From Holosporales bacterium (GTDB lineage Bacteria > Pseudomonadota > Alphaproteobacteria > RUG11792): DNA of 64,000 bases. The stretch covers positions 1 through 64,000 of the forward strand of contig JAISBP010000011.1 in NCBI GenBank assembly GCA_031266135.1. Direction: 5' to 3'. The notes under the pieces were generated by a model. It did not search any database, was not told the DNA's origin, and saw only the letters and a list, made by a program, of their open reading frames with translations. The position numbers and the translations under genes are program-made. Shown piece by piece: positions 55,603 through 64,000 of the stretch (the stretch's first letter is position 1; each line of letters begins with the position of its first letter).

Positions 55603-56736
55603 TTATCTCCTTCCACACATTCTGGCTATCCTATTTACTATCATATCGACGTTTGGCAATGCCAGATCTTCGAGTTGCTTTGAATATGGCATCGGGACAT
55701 CCGCAGACGTTATCCGTACGGGCTCAGCGTCTAGATAATCGAATGCCGTTTCCGTTACGATCGATATAATTTCGGAGCCGATACCGCACGCAGACCACCC
55801 TTCCTCAATATTGATGATCCGCCCCGTCTTCATCACGGAATTCACGATGGTATCCCTATCGATTGGCCGAAGACTTATGAGATTAATGACTTCGGCTGAT
55901 ATTCCGTGCTTTTCCCATAGAATCCCCGCGGCCTCCATTGCATGCATCACAGAAATGGAAAACGCAGTGATCGTAATATCGGTTCCATGACGCATAATAA
56001 CGGCCTTATCGAGTGGCAATAGCTCAATAGACTTCTTCCCTAACTCTCCACAATCATTCTTCTGCTGCGTCGGTCCGGTACTCGAATCCTCATGTACACT
56101 CAAGTACACTCCGGTTCTGCGTGCCGGATCTCCTTCCATAAGAACTGATTCTGAAGGTTTCGAAAGAAGTCTAATATCATCCCGCATCTCGAACTGCTGC
56201 CCATACAAAACCTCATGCTCCAGAAATACGACGGGGTTATCGTCCCTTATGGCCGCCTTCAGCAAACACTTAGCCTCCATGGCCGTGTAGGGGGCCACGA
56301 CTTTCAGACCCGGAACGTGGGCATACCAACCGGCAAAGCATTGTGAATGCTGGGCCGCTACCCCACGAGGTACCCCGTTCGGTCCCCTAAATACGATGGG
56401 GCAATGCATGGCTCCTCCAGACATATAGAGTGTCTTGGCGGCGGAATTGACGATATGGTCAATTGCCTGCATCGCGAAGTTGAAGGTCATGAATTCAACG
56501 ATCGGCCTCAATCCAGCGAGGGCAGTCCCCACGCCTATTCCAGCGAAGCCATATTCCGTGATGGGGGTATCGATCACTCTCTGTTCGCCGAATTCATCGA
56601 GCAATCCCTGACTGGCTTTGTATGCCCCATTATAACGCCCGACTTCCTCCCCCATCAAAAACACGGACCTATCCCGCCGCATTTCCTCGGCGATGGCATC
56701 TCTAATTGCCGTTCTAACCTGCATTGTATCACTCAT
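55603..56736 (-). CDS. pdhB: Pyruvate dehydrogenase E1 beta with an in-frame 50-codon palindromic-element insertion
   Basis: E1 beta pairs with PdhA in thiamine-diphosphate-dependent decarboxylation of pyruvate. Family motifs are intact: [43 protein letters not shown]. Residues 188-237 do not belong to the family and equal the element at 56026-56175; they sit between the [10 protein letters not shown] segment and [15 protein letters not shown]. Without them the length is about 327, normal for short bacterial E1 beta. It overlaps pdhA by 4 bp. Confidence 0.94.
   Translation of the reverse strand: MSDTMQVRTAIRDAIAEEMRRDRSVFLMGEEVGRYNGAYKASQGLLDEFGEQRVIDTPITEYGFAGIGVGTALAGLRPIVEFMTFNFAMQAIDHIVNSAAKTLYMSGGAMHCPIVFRGPNGVPRGVAAQHSQCFAGWYAHVPGLKVVAPYTAMEAKCLLKAAIRDDNPVVFLEHEVLYGQQFEMRDDIRLLSKPSESVLMEGDPARRTGVYLSVHEDSSTGPTQQKNDCGELGKKSIELLPLDKAVIMRHGTDITITAFSISVMHAMEAAGILWEKHGISAEVINLISLRPIDRDTIVNSVMKTGRIINIEEGWSACGIGSEIISIVTETAFDYLDAEPVRITSADVPMPYSKQLEDLALPNVDMIVNRIARMCGRR
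56026..56175 (-). repeat. Palindromic element inserted in pdhB (150 bp)
   Basis: 50 codons in frame encoding [20 protein letters not shown] then [20 protein letters not shown]. The ends AATAGACTTCTT...and ATTAGACTTCTT face each other as inverted repeats; internal blocks are also complementary, with TGTAC-N6-GTACA at the centre. Confidence 0.95.
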
Positions 56737-57710
56737 GATAATATGATATCCGTTTCTAGCTGACCTACATCAGCCTCCTCTGCATTAATTGCGAATTCTG
56801 CGGCGGTTTTCATGAGCCTTTCCGCCTCCTCTTCAATTCGCTCGATTTCTTCGGGACTGACGTTATATGTGGTGAGTAATTCGCTCTTAATCTTCACGAT
56901 TGGATCACGCTCCTTCTTGATTTGCTCGATCTCAGATCTGGGGCGATACGTCCCGGGATCCGACATCGAGTGCCCGCGGTAACGGTATGTATCCATGTGT
57001 AAAATAATCGGTCCATTACCACTTCTGGCGTAGTCTATGGCTTCCCTCGACTTATCGATAACATCAAACACATCCATTCCGTCGACAATTATCGTGGGAA
57101 TACCAAAAGGATCACCTCGATTTATCAACGAATTCCCGGCGACGGCGCGGGGTATCGAAGTCCCCAGGGCATAACGGTTATTTTCCAGTACATACACTGC
57201 CGGCAATTTCCAGAGGGCTGCCATGTTGAAGGATTCATAGACCTGACCCTGATTAGCCGCTCCATCTCCATAGAAAATCAACGCAACTCCCCCGTCATTG
57301 TTATACTTATGGGCTAGGGCCAGACCTGTCCCTATCGAAACCTGAGCGCCGACAATCCCGTTCCCACCATAAAAATTAAGGGGCTTACTATACATGTGCA
57401 TCGATCCACCCTTCCCCTTCGAGCAGCCAGCCTCCTTACCGCAAAGCTCCGCCATGATGATCCTGGGGTCCACGCCCAAGGTCAACATATGCGCATGATC
57501 ACGGTAGCTCGTGATGACTGAGTCTAAAGGTGATTCTTGAAGATATTTGATATTCTTAGCTACACCAACGATGACTGCTTCCTGCCCGATATAGAGATGG
57601 CAGAACCCACGAATGTGCCCCTGAGTATAAAGCTCCGCTGCCTTCTCCTCGAAGCGCCGGGCCTCAACCATCTTCCGAAATAGCGCTAAAACCTCTTCTG
57701 AATGCATCAA
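56733..57710 (-). CDS. pdhA: Pyruvate dehydrogenase E1 alpha
   Basis: 325 residues with the thiamine-diphosphate motif [20 protein letters not shown]...ENNRYA, and the phosphorylation-loop-like region [15 protein letters not shown]. First gene of pdhABC; E3 is not in the window. Confidence 0.95.
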   Translation of the reverse strand: MMHSEEVLALFRKMVEARRFEEKAAELYTQGHIRGFCHLYIGQEAVIVGVAKNIKYLQESPLDSVITSYRDHAHMLTLGVDPRIIMAELCGKEAGCSKGKGGSMHMYSKPLNFYGGNGIVGAQVSIGTGLALAHKYNNDGGVALIFYGDGAANQGQVYESFNMAALWKLPAVYVLENNRYALGTSIPRAVAGNSLINRGDPFGIPTIIVDGMDVFDVIDKSREAIDYARSGNGPIILHMDTYRYRGHSMSDPGTYRPRSEIEQIKKERDPIVKIKSELLTTYNVSPEEIERIEEEAERLMKTAAEFAINAEEADVGQLETDIILS

Positions 57711-57808
57711 ATCTGGAGAACGCTTTCAATAAAGGGGAACAAATATGAGGTATTGTAGCATAACTTTCCTAATACGTGAATTCATTCTCATTATTCAATT
57801 CTCCGATG

Positions 57809-58447
57809 CTATGATTTCAGAAACTTAGCGCCTGCGTCCCAGCCATCAGCGGAAATTGTGTGACCTATTCCGTTGCAGGTCATTATCTCTGGAATTATTC
57901 TGAAGTGCTCTAAGCTCGCTTTAGAGAGGGCGACGTTGGCGTACGGAACGGACTGATCATCATCCGAGTGCACGAGCATGATTCGCGTTGTATGATCAAC
58001 AATATTAGCAGCAGTCGGAGGTGCAAACATCCCAGAATACGATATAATTCGTGATATCTTGGTGTGGAATAACATCTCGAAGCTCATAATCGCTCCCTGA
58101 GAAAAGCCGACGAGATTGATGTCGTGGCAATTATATTCCTGGGCAATATTTTCGATATATTCCTTCAGTTGTTGTGCGACACTCTCCAATCCTGTCCGAA
58201 GCTCATCGTAAGAAAAGTCGTTCAATTTAAACCACTGGAATCCATAACCGGCATCACAATCAAATGGAGCATTGGGCGCTATAAACAGCGTATCATCCAG
58301 CCTCTGTGACCAAAACATATGAGCCGTGGACGCGAAGGCCTCACCATTCGATCCGTATCCGTGCAGCAGGATCACGATCTTTTTACATCCTCCAAAATTC
58401 ATGGATTGGAAAACCTTGCTACTTCTCAGAATCATCATCATCTCCAT
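57809..58447 (-). CDS. Carboxylesterase/phospholipase-type alpha/beta hydrolase
   Basis: 212 residues with oxyanion HGYGSNGE, nucleophile GFSQG, Asp in HSDDDQSVPY and His in GIGHTIS. This is the carboxylesterase/lysophospholipase (YpfH/EstB-like) family; natural substrate unknown. The start overlaps the upstream CNNM-type gene by 29 bp. Confidence 0.85.
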   Translation of the reverse strand: MEMMMILRSSKVFQSMNFGGCKKIVILLHGYGSNGEAFASTAHMFWSQRLDDTLFIAPNAPFDCDAGYGFQWFKLNDFSYDELRTGLESVAQQLKEYIENIAQEYNCHDINLVGFSQGAIMSFEMLFHTKISRIISYSGMFAPPTAANIVDHTTRIMLVHSDDDQSVPYANVALSKASLEHFRIIPEIMTCNGIGHTISADGWDAGAKFLKS

Positions 58448-59714
58448 TCTCGTGTAGGCTCGTGACCCTCAACAAGGTAACCTGATTCCTCTGCCGCCTA
58501 AGGATCTCGAACTTATAATGAAACAGTATAAACACCTGCCCTACGTCCGGGATTATACCAACCGAATTAATGACGAGTCCAGCTAAAGTCGCCGCGATGT
58601 CTCCCCTAAATTTTGAGCCAATCTCACGATTGAGGTCCCTTATATTAACCGAACCATCTATGACGTATGAGCCATCATCCTGTTCTCTGATCCCCTTGAA
58701 GGGCACGACATCATGTTCATCGGTGATATCTCCGACTATCTCCTCGATGACATCCTCCAGAGTAATGATCCCCATGAAACTCCCGTATTCATCGACCACG
58801 ATGGCGAAATGCTCACGTTTCGTCCTGAAGGATTGTAGCTGATACAGGAGGTCGTTATTTTCTGGAATAAACCACGGCTTCAGGGCGATATCCATTATAT
58901 TGACTTCATCTATCGAGCCCACTTTCCTAACGGCCTTAAATATATCCTTTACATGCAGGATCCCAATGATATTGTCCTGGTGCTCACTCCAGAGTGGGAT
59001 CCGAGTGAATGGACAGCTCATCACCTGTTCCACGATGGTATTGATATCCTCGTCAGCACACAGCATCGTAACGTTCTTCCTGTGGACCATGATGTTGCCG
59101 ACGGGCACCATTCCGAGATCGAGAATATTCTGCATCATCTCTTTTTCTTGCTCGGTTTCCTCGATATCGAATCCGGTATGCAGATCGATGGCCCCCCTCA
59201 ATTCCTCTAGGGATGCCGTGTACTCGTCCTGATATTCAGATACTGGCTTTATGATGCGGATTATACGTCGTGCAATAAATCCGATGATGTTATTTAGGGG
59301 TCTCGATACACGGTACGTATATTTTATGAAATAAGCAGACGGTAACAATATATTCTCTGGATTAGTGAGGGTCAGCATCTTCGGCAGAACCTCCGCAAAT
59401 AACACAATAAAAATACTGATTATTATTGGGCAATAGAAAATGGCTGATTCTCCGAAGGCGTCGACACACAGGGCATTAGCAAACGATACGGCAAGAGAAT
59501 TTAGGATCGTATTACACATTAGTATTGAGCTCAGGACCAGCCCTGCTTCTTTCTGCAATTCCAGGATTACTTTCGCTTTTTTGTTGCCATCCTTAGCGAT
59601 ACTGAATATCTTAGCCTTTGAACAGGCCGTCATCGCCGTTTCACAGGCCGCGAAATAGGCGGCCCCCATCAGCAGGAATATTACAAGTAAAATACACAAT
59701 AAATCTGTGAGCAT
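58419..59714 (-). CDS. CNNM/CorC-type membrane protein with CBS domains
   Basis: 431 residues: N-terminal DUF21/CNNM transmembrane domain (AACETAMTACSKAKI, FVEVLPKMLT-like FAEVLPKMLTL), two CBS repeats (MVPVGNIMVHRKNVTML and MDIALKPWFIPENNDLL) and a C-terminal CorC/HlyC domain (DGSYVIDGSVNIRDLN). Proposed role is Mg/Co or metal efflux; not proven for this branch. Confidence 0.88.
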   Translation of the reverse strand: MLTDLLCILLVIFLLMGAAYFAACETAMTACSKAKIFSIAKDGNKKAKVILELQKEAGLVLSSILMCNTILNSLAVSFANALCVDAFGESAIFYCPIIISIFIVLFAEVLPKMLTLTNPENILLPSAYFIKYTYRVSRPLNNIIGFIARRIIRIIKPVSEYQDEYTASLEELRGAIDLHTGFDIEETEQEKEMMQNILDLGMVPVGNIMVHRKNVTMLCADEDINTIVEQVMSCPFTRIPLWSEHQDNIIGILHVKDIFKAVRKVGSIDEVNIMDIALKPWFIPENNDLLYQLQSFRTKREHFAIVVDEYGSFMGIITLEDVIEEIVGDITDEHDVVPFKGIREQDDGSYVIDGSVNIRDLNREIGSKFRGDIAATLAGLVINSVGIIPDVGQVFILFHYKFEILRRQRNQVTLLRVTSLHENGDDDDSEK

Positions 59715-59742
59715 CTGGATACGCTAAAACCAAGCCTTCCGA

Positions 59743-60327
59743 CTATTTTTCATCGTCAGTTGATATACCAAATTTCGTGAGGGTCGCGGAACTATTGCTC
59801 CTTGGGATACTACCATAGGCATACCGATCACCATCTTCCAGAACTATAAATTCCACATCATTTTTCTCTTTATTCCTTCGATCCCCAATTTTATGCCCAA
59901 AAACTAAGTTACACAATTTATCGATTACATCCCACGGGCATTTGCATGTAGGAAGGAGTACTTCTCCTCCATCATCACGCTTCTTTTCTTTAATTTGATT
60001 TGTAATTAATAAAGAATATTTTCTACTCAATCTCTCGATTTTATCTATCTGCTTGGCCATCTGGGATATGAATCCCTCTGTCTTGCCGTTTTCCCGCTGC
60101 ATACGCGAAAGTTGCTCCTTTGCTGCAAAAAGCTTCGCGGCGCACGATTCTACGCTCTCTTCACTTTCCGGATTATCACCTTCGTCATCCCCACTATAAC
60201 CTTCCAATTCGTCATTATCACCATTAACTGGGAAATCAACAAAAGTAGTAGAACCGGTTAGCCCCTTATGTGCAAGCGCCACAGGCGATACCACAATGAC
60301 TGACAAAAGCAGCACAATTCTGAACAT
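59743..60327 (-). CDS. Secreted protein with coiled coil, unknown
   Basis: About 195 residues from ATG 60327 with a signal peptide (MFRIVLLLSVIVVSPVALA), an acidic segment (ELEGYSGDDEGDNPESEES), a helical heptad-like stretch (AAKLFAAKEQLSRMQRENGK ... IDKIERLSRKY), then a CKCPWDVIDKLC Cys cluster. Unrecognised. Confidence 0.55.
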   Translation of the reverse strand: MFRIVLLLSVIVVSPVALAHKGLTGSTTFVDFPVNGDNDELEGYSGDDEGDNPESEESVESCAAKLFAAKEQLSRMQRENGKTEGFISQMAKQIDKIERLSRKYSLLITNQIKEKKRDDGGEVLLPTCKCPWDVIDKLCNLVFGHKIGDRRNKEKNDVEFIVLEDGDRYAYGSIPRSNSSATLTKFGISTDDEK

Positions 60328-60415
60328 AGCAAAACACATCACTATTTCACCACTACCATATACTGCCAGTCTATCATAAAATTGTTGAAAGCACTACGGT
60401 AAGTTTGGTATGTAA

Positions 60416-60480
60416 AGAACAGTAAGCGTACTGAGTACGCCAAGGAATCTGAGTCTGGAGAGTTAAGTAAGAAGATCTTT
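60416..60480 (+). repeat. Decayed palindromic element with internal deletion
   Basis: AGAAC...GCGTACTGAGTACGC...GGAATCTGAGT joins directly to GGAGAGTTAAGTAAGAAG, as if the block between the central hairpin and the right end had been lost. Lies in the gap before fabI. Confidence 0.5.
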
Positions 60481-60490
60481 AGGACCTTTC

Positions 60491-61270
60491 TTAGACGTCA
60501 TCGAATTTTACTCCGATGATGTTACTTCCGCAATCAACATGAATAATCTCTCCTGTGATTCCGGAAGACATATCGCTCAATAGAAAGGTGCACGCATCAC
60601 CTATTTCTTGCTGAGTTACATTGCGCCTGAGCGGCGACCGTTGTCTGTCATATGATAATATCTTGGAGAATTCGCTAACACCAGATGCAGCAAGGGTCTT
60701 GATGGGGCCAGCAGATATAGCATTTACTCTAATTCCAAATTCCCCTAAGTCTTCTGCTAGATACCTGACACTTGTCTCGAGAGCCGCCTTCGCCAATGCC
60801 ATGACATTATAGTTTGGAACAACCTTTTCGGAACCGTAGTATGTTAATGTCACTAGACTTCCATTTTCTTTTAGAATGCTTCTGGCGTGCTTACATGTCT
60901 CGGTAAATGAGTAACAAGATATATTCATGGCATGCAAAAAATTCGCCCGAGTTGTATTGTAATATTTCCCGATCAGTTCATCCTTATCCGAAAATGCGAT
61001 CGAGTGTACTATGAAGTCTATCTTTCCTATCGTGGATACTATGCAATCAAATGCTTTCTCAATATCACCATCCTTAGATACGTCACATAATATAACATCG
61101 TGATCTCCAAAGCTTTTAGCAATATCTGAAATTTTATTTTTGAAATACTCTGTTTGGGAAGTAAAAAGCAATTTAGCGCCCATTTGCTTCAGGGATTCAG
61201 CGATTCCGTATGCTATAGAAAACTTATTGGCGAGCCCCATGATGAGACCAATTTTCCCATTCATTATCAT
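60491..61270 (-). CDS. fabI: Enoyl-ACP reductase (FabI)
   Basis: 259 residues, short-chain reductase fold; N-terminal GLANKFSIAYGIA, active-site YYGSEKVVPNYNVMALAKAALE with the Tyr-x6-Lys arrangement, AGPIKTLAASG. Final step of fatty-acid elongation; target of triclosan-type inhibitors. Two near starts (61270, 61264). Confidence 0.92.
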   Translation of the reverse strand: MIMNGKIGLIMGLANKFSIAYGIAESLKQMGAKLLFTSQTEYFKNKISDIAKSFGDHDVILCDVSKDGDIEKAFDCIVSTIGKIDFIVHSIAFSDKDELIGKYYNTTRANFLHAMNISCYSFTETCKHARSILKENGSLVTLTYYGSEKVVPNYNVMALAKAALETSVRYLAEDLGEFGIRVNAISAGPIKTLAASGVSEFSKILSYDRQRSPLRRNVTQQEIGDACTFLLSDMSSGITGEIIHVDCGSNIIGVKFDDV

Positions 61271-61404
61271 AAATACACTCTACTCTTCAATGAAAGACGG
61301 ACGGCAGTATAGCATTTAACGATTCAGGAAGGCACCAACATTTCAAGCATCAGTTTAAACCCAATCAGTTAATTTCTCCGCTCTCTGTATCTGTACTAAC
61401 TCAA

Positions 61405-61728
61405 TCAATTTAAATCCCGTACCACCATTTCATCGGGATAGCAATAATTTAAAATAATCCTGCACCGTTCTTCCAATAAATCTAGATCTAGCGACTGATT
61501 ACTTAAGAGCTCGACTCTTCTTTTAATTATGGCAAGCTCCTCACTCGTTGTTTTGAGGGCTTTGCCACGTTCGTCGACTTGTTTCTTAATATTTAAGTAC
61601 GACATGAGTCCATTCTCACCGGTTATTGCATGGAATAACAAATACACAAAGATGGCAACTACGAAAGTCACCCTATACACAGACTTGATATTATGAGAGA
61701 TTCCAACGAAATGATTAAAAAGACCCAT
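61405..61728 (-). CDS. ftsB: Septum formation initiator FtsB
   Basis: 107 residues: one membrane helix (VTFVVAIFVYLLFHAI) then a periplasmic coiled coil (LNIKKQVDERGKALKTTSEELAIIKRRVELL) and the ERCRIILNY end. Divisome protein. Upstream of pdhA as in other alphaproteobacteria, though with fabI and others between. Confidence 0.85.
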   Translation of the reverse strand: MGLFNHFVGISHNIKSVYRVTFVVAIFVYLLFHAITGENGLMSYLNIKKQVDERGKALKTTSEELAIIKRRVELLSNQSLDLDLLEERCRIILNYCYPDEMVVRDLN

Positions 61729-61778
61729 ATCACACGCGAGAAGACCAGCGTCTATAACTAAGCTAAATACCCAGTAAG

Positions 61779-61813
61779 AAAAAACGAGGGCTATGGCTAA
61801 GAGCCATGCCCTC
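61779..61813 (-). terminator. Rho-independent terminator after pal
   Basis: A 13-bp stem (GAGGGC...ATGGCT with AGCCAT...CCCTC) with a 3-nt loop, followed on the minus strand by TTTTTT. The strongest terminator in the window. Confidence 0.85.
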
Positions 61814-61833
61814 TACATTAAACTCTACCTCAA

Positions 61834-62295
61834 TTATTCCACAGTCGAAACAGCGCGACGATTCTTTGCGTGAGCCATTTCGTCAGTACCAGTATCGGAT
61901 AATCTCTCTTTACCATACGATACAACGGTGATCCTTGATTCATCTATGCAACCTGCCTTGAACTCCTTAGATACAGAGTTAGCACGCGCCTGCCCCAAGG
62001 CTAGGTTATATTCGGCTGTTCCACGAGAGTCAGTATGACCAGCAACATTTACCTTAGCTCCACTATACGTCTTCAACCAGCAAATCTGAGCATCCACACG
62101 CTTCTTAGCAGAATCTGTTAAATTCGACTTGTTAAACTCGAAAAAAACAGTGTGCGTCACGTTCGTTGCGAAATCTTCCGGAGAGCCAGGGGTAACTCCG
62201 GTGCTCTCCTCGACGGTGCACGTTCTATTACAGGCGCCCAAAAAAGATGCCGCAACAGCCGCGATTCCCATCAATATCTTTCTATTCACAATCAT
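61834..62295 (-). CDS. pal: Peptidoglycan-associated lipoprotein Pal
   Basis: 153 residues: lipoprotein signal with lipobox LGAC at about residues 19-22, then an OmpA-like domain (VFFEFNKSNLTDSAKKRV, GHTDSRGTAEYNLALGQARA) binding peptidoglycan. Tol-Pal outer-membrane stability. Strong ribosome site AAGGA. Its own terminator follows. Confidence 0.95.
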   Translation of the reverse strand: MIVNRKILMGIAAVAASFLGACNRTCTVEESTGVTPGSPEDFATNVTHTVFFEFNKSNLTDSAKKRVDAQICWLKTYSGAKVNVAGHTDSRGTAEYNLALGQARANSVSKEFKAGCIDESRITVVSYGKERLSDTGTDEMAHAKNRRAVSTVE

Positions 62296-62533
62296 ATCCG
62301 TCCTTGAGAAAACTAAAACAATCCTATATGAAGCAGTCTATCAGATTTTATGGAAACGGCAAGTGATGATATTGCCAATCACATCGGTATTCTTAAAAAT
62401 TTTTTATGCATGTGCTCTTTCCGTCACACAAGACTATTCTAATGTCCATTTCGAACATTTCAGGGAGTGCTGCCATACTACCTCTAATCGGTTATTTGTT
62501 ATGCTAGCTCCTGTATTATTTATATTTTGTTTT

Positions 62534-63886
62534 GTGTATATCATCTTGGAATTGCCAAAACGTACAATAAGAATCGGAAATAAAAAAGTTGAATTTATAG
62601 GTATTTCGATTGATTCCAGAACGACGCAACCTGGCAATCTCTTCTTTGGATTGAGTGGAAAGAGCCTTAACGGTAATCAATTTGCGATCGATGCTATTGA
62701 AAAAGGCGCCTCAGCAGCTGTGATTGATGACGCTTCCTTTATACGTGATTCACGATTTATTCTGGTTAAAAACAGCCTAGAAACCCTAAAAGAAACTGGC
62801 CTATACATCAGGAATTTGGTAAAGCCAAAAACGGTTATTGGGATTACTGGAAGCGTCGGTAAAACGACGACGAAGCTTTGGCTAAATGAGATCTTAAATC
62901 ATCGGTATATGGCGTTTGCATCTGAGAACAATTACAACACGATCTATGGCATTCCAATATGCTTCTCGATGCTAAGAGATGGCACTGAATTTTGCATCCT
63001 TGAATTTGGAACTAATTGCAGAGGCGAAATCTTGGATTTAACTAAATATGCGAAACCAGATATCGGAATCATTACAAATATATTTGAATCCCATATAGGT
63101 TGTTTTAATAATAAATCCGAAATAGTATTAGAGAAAATATCGATTATTGATGGTATTGCCGCTGGAGGTACCCTAATCTACGATGGCGATTCGGAATTCG
63201 CTGCAGAAATTAAGTCGGCGGCAGACTTCAAGAATCTAAGGACCATATCAGTTGGATTTTCTGACGAATGCAGTGTTCATGTTAAATCTGGAACTTCCGT
63301 AGAGATTACAACAGATAGAGAAACTTTTAGATATGAGAGTAAGTGCCATGGTAGACATTATGAATATATCAGCGCTTGTGTAATCGGTACTCTCATCGCT
63401 TTGAATCTAGAAGTATCAACTTTTCTGCCTTTTTTCAAAAATCTCAAACCACTGAAGGGACGTGGAGAAGTAATAAACTGTGTATGTAATGGAAAGCGTT
63501 TTACTGTAATAGATGGCTCTTATAACGCGAGTCTAACGTCTATGTTGGCCTCAATAAACGTTCTTTCATCATATGATGGAGCAAAGGTGGCCATCATAGG
63601 TCAAATGAAAGAGAGCGGATCTTACGATGTTGAATATCACGATATTGTGGCTCGAGAGTTGAGCAAAATACATGATATAATGCAAATTTATTTCATAGGT
63701 GAACGTAAGTTATGGAGAATATTCGAAGATATTCACATCACGACCACATGTTTTGAGATATTAGATAAAGAATCCATAGTGCATATCATAGAGTTGCTAC
63801 CAATCAACTCAATCGTCTTATTGAAAGGCTCAAACAGTATTGGTCTAGTAAAATTCATAGAATATATTAAGGGTAGCGGACTGTGA
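62534..63886 (+). CDS. murF: UDP-N-acetylmuramoyl-tripeptide:D-alanyl-D-alanine ligase
   Basis: Last cytoplasmic step of peptidoglycan precursor synthesis. Motifs ISIDSRTTQPGNLFFGL, GITGSVGKTTTK, ENNYNTIYGIP, EFGTNCRGEI, DGSYNASLTS. GTG 62534 gives 450 residues, the normal length; the frame is open to 62129 but that would run through pal. No ribosome site is clear, and ATG 62366 or 62501 would add a hydrophobic N-terminal segment. Divergent from pal. Confidence 0.9.
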   Translation: MYIILELPKRTIRIGNKKVEFIGISIDSRTTQPGNLFFGLSGKSLNGNQFAIDAIEKGASAAVIDDASFIRDSRFILVKNSLETLKETGLYIRNLVKPKTVIGITGSVGKTTTKLWLNEILNHRYMAFASENNYNTIYGIPICFSMLRDGTEFCILEFGTNCRGEILDLTKYAKPDIGIITNIFESHIGCFNNKSEIVLEKISIIDGIAAGGTLIYDGDSEFAAEIKSAADFKNLRTISVGFSDECSVHVKSGTSVEITTDRETFRYESKCHGRHYEYISACVIGTLIALNLEVSTFLPFFKNLKPLKGRGEVINCVCNGKRFTVIDGSYNASLTSMLASINVLSSYDGAKVAIIGQMKESGSYDVEYHDIVARELSKIHDIMQIYFIGERKLWRIFEDIHITTTCFEILDKESIVHIIELLPINSIVLLKGSNSIGLVKFIEYIKGSGL

Positions 63887-64000
63887 TAATTCTAGTTTTT
63901 GAAAATATTTATGAAGAAGAATGCTTATCTTGTATTTAATTAAATTAAAAGTGTACTTTTATCTTTAAATATATTAGAATATAACTTAGGATGAATTTAA

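Noticed and set aside
7437-60480. Repeated ~150-bp units as a CRISPR array or riboswitch family
   Set aside because: The copies are dispersed, not spaced in tandem, lie in both orientations, and some are inside coding sequence.
62129-62533. N-terminal extension of MurF
   Set aside because: It runs antisense through the 5' end of pal, and the MurF family begins near the chosen start.

Overview
The window comes from an AT-rich, Gram-negative alphaproteobacterium that most resembles host-associated lineages (Holosporales/Rickettsiales-like; the assignment is inferred from gene content, not from a tree). The support is alphaproteobacterial-type RpoB/RpoC, Pal, a Tim44-like protein, an E1alpha-E1beta-E2 pyruvate dehydrogenase operon with FtsB and FabI upstream, amino-acid importers (BrnQ and a TrpX-type ABC system), scattered phage genes, many unrecognised secreted proteins, and palindromic repeats inserted in frame inside genes, as known in Rickettsia.

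Layout. 0-5 kb: tail of an IS630-type transposase, a porin-rnhA pair and a membrane class III adenylate cyclase. 5-15 kb: a small secreted-protein gene between two copies of the 3' end of the RNase J gene, then rnj, an SH3 protein, phosphofructokinase, two DsbA-like proteins, TamA and a truncated S9-peptidase-like lipoprotein. 15-19 kb: an ABC importer operon with a TrpR/YerC-type regulator. 19-31 kb: the classical tRNA-Trp-secE-nusG-rplKAJL-rpoBC block, all on the minus strand, with two probable attenuator hairpins. 31-35 kb: tRNA-Pro, tRNA-Arg, brnQ, mnmA. 34-46 kb: an accessory stretch with secreted proteins (one holding a 15-base poly-C tract), an HK97-type portal gene, a phage tail-like gene, a SleB-type hydrolase and a degenerate patatin-like protein, interrupted by hpf-lysC. 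46-64 kb: nuoB-hisS, Sua5, a Tim44-like gene, RNase P RNA, dsbB, murD-lolD-holB, the pdh operon, an esterase, a CNNM/CorC-type protein, fabI, ftsB, pal and murF.

The most notable discovery is a family of about 150-bp imperfectly palindromic elements. Two full-length copies sit in frame in pfkA and pdhB (exactly 50 codons each), a shorter copy sits in frame in a phage gene (42 codons), two near-complete copies are intergenic and two look decayed. The encoded peptide (LSKPxES ... STGxTQQK ... [10 protein letters not shown]) is conserved, and the same frame is open even in the intergenic copies. This resembles Rickettsia palindromic elements in behaviour, but I do not recognise the sequence. Other items worth checking are the poly-C tract that puts a signal peptide out of frame with its protein body (a phase-variation candidate, apparently OFF), a 99-bp direct repeat of the rnj 3' end flanking a secreted-protein gene, a cluster of DnaA-box-like sites in a 460-bp convergent gap, and a palindrome upstream of the TrpR-like gene.

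How the parts fit: two DsbA-like proteins and DsbB would oxidise the cysteine-bearing secreted proteins; porin, TamA, Pal and LolD serve the outer membrane; BrnQ and the TrpX-type system import amino acids; pfkA and pdhABC feed central carbon metabolism; MurD and MurF make peptidoglycan precursors.
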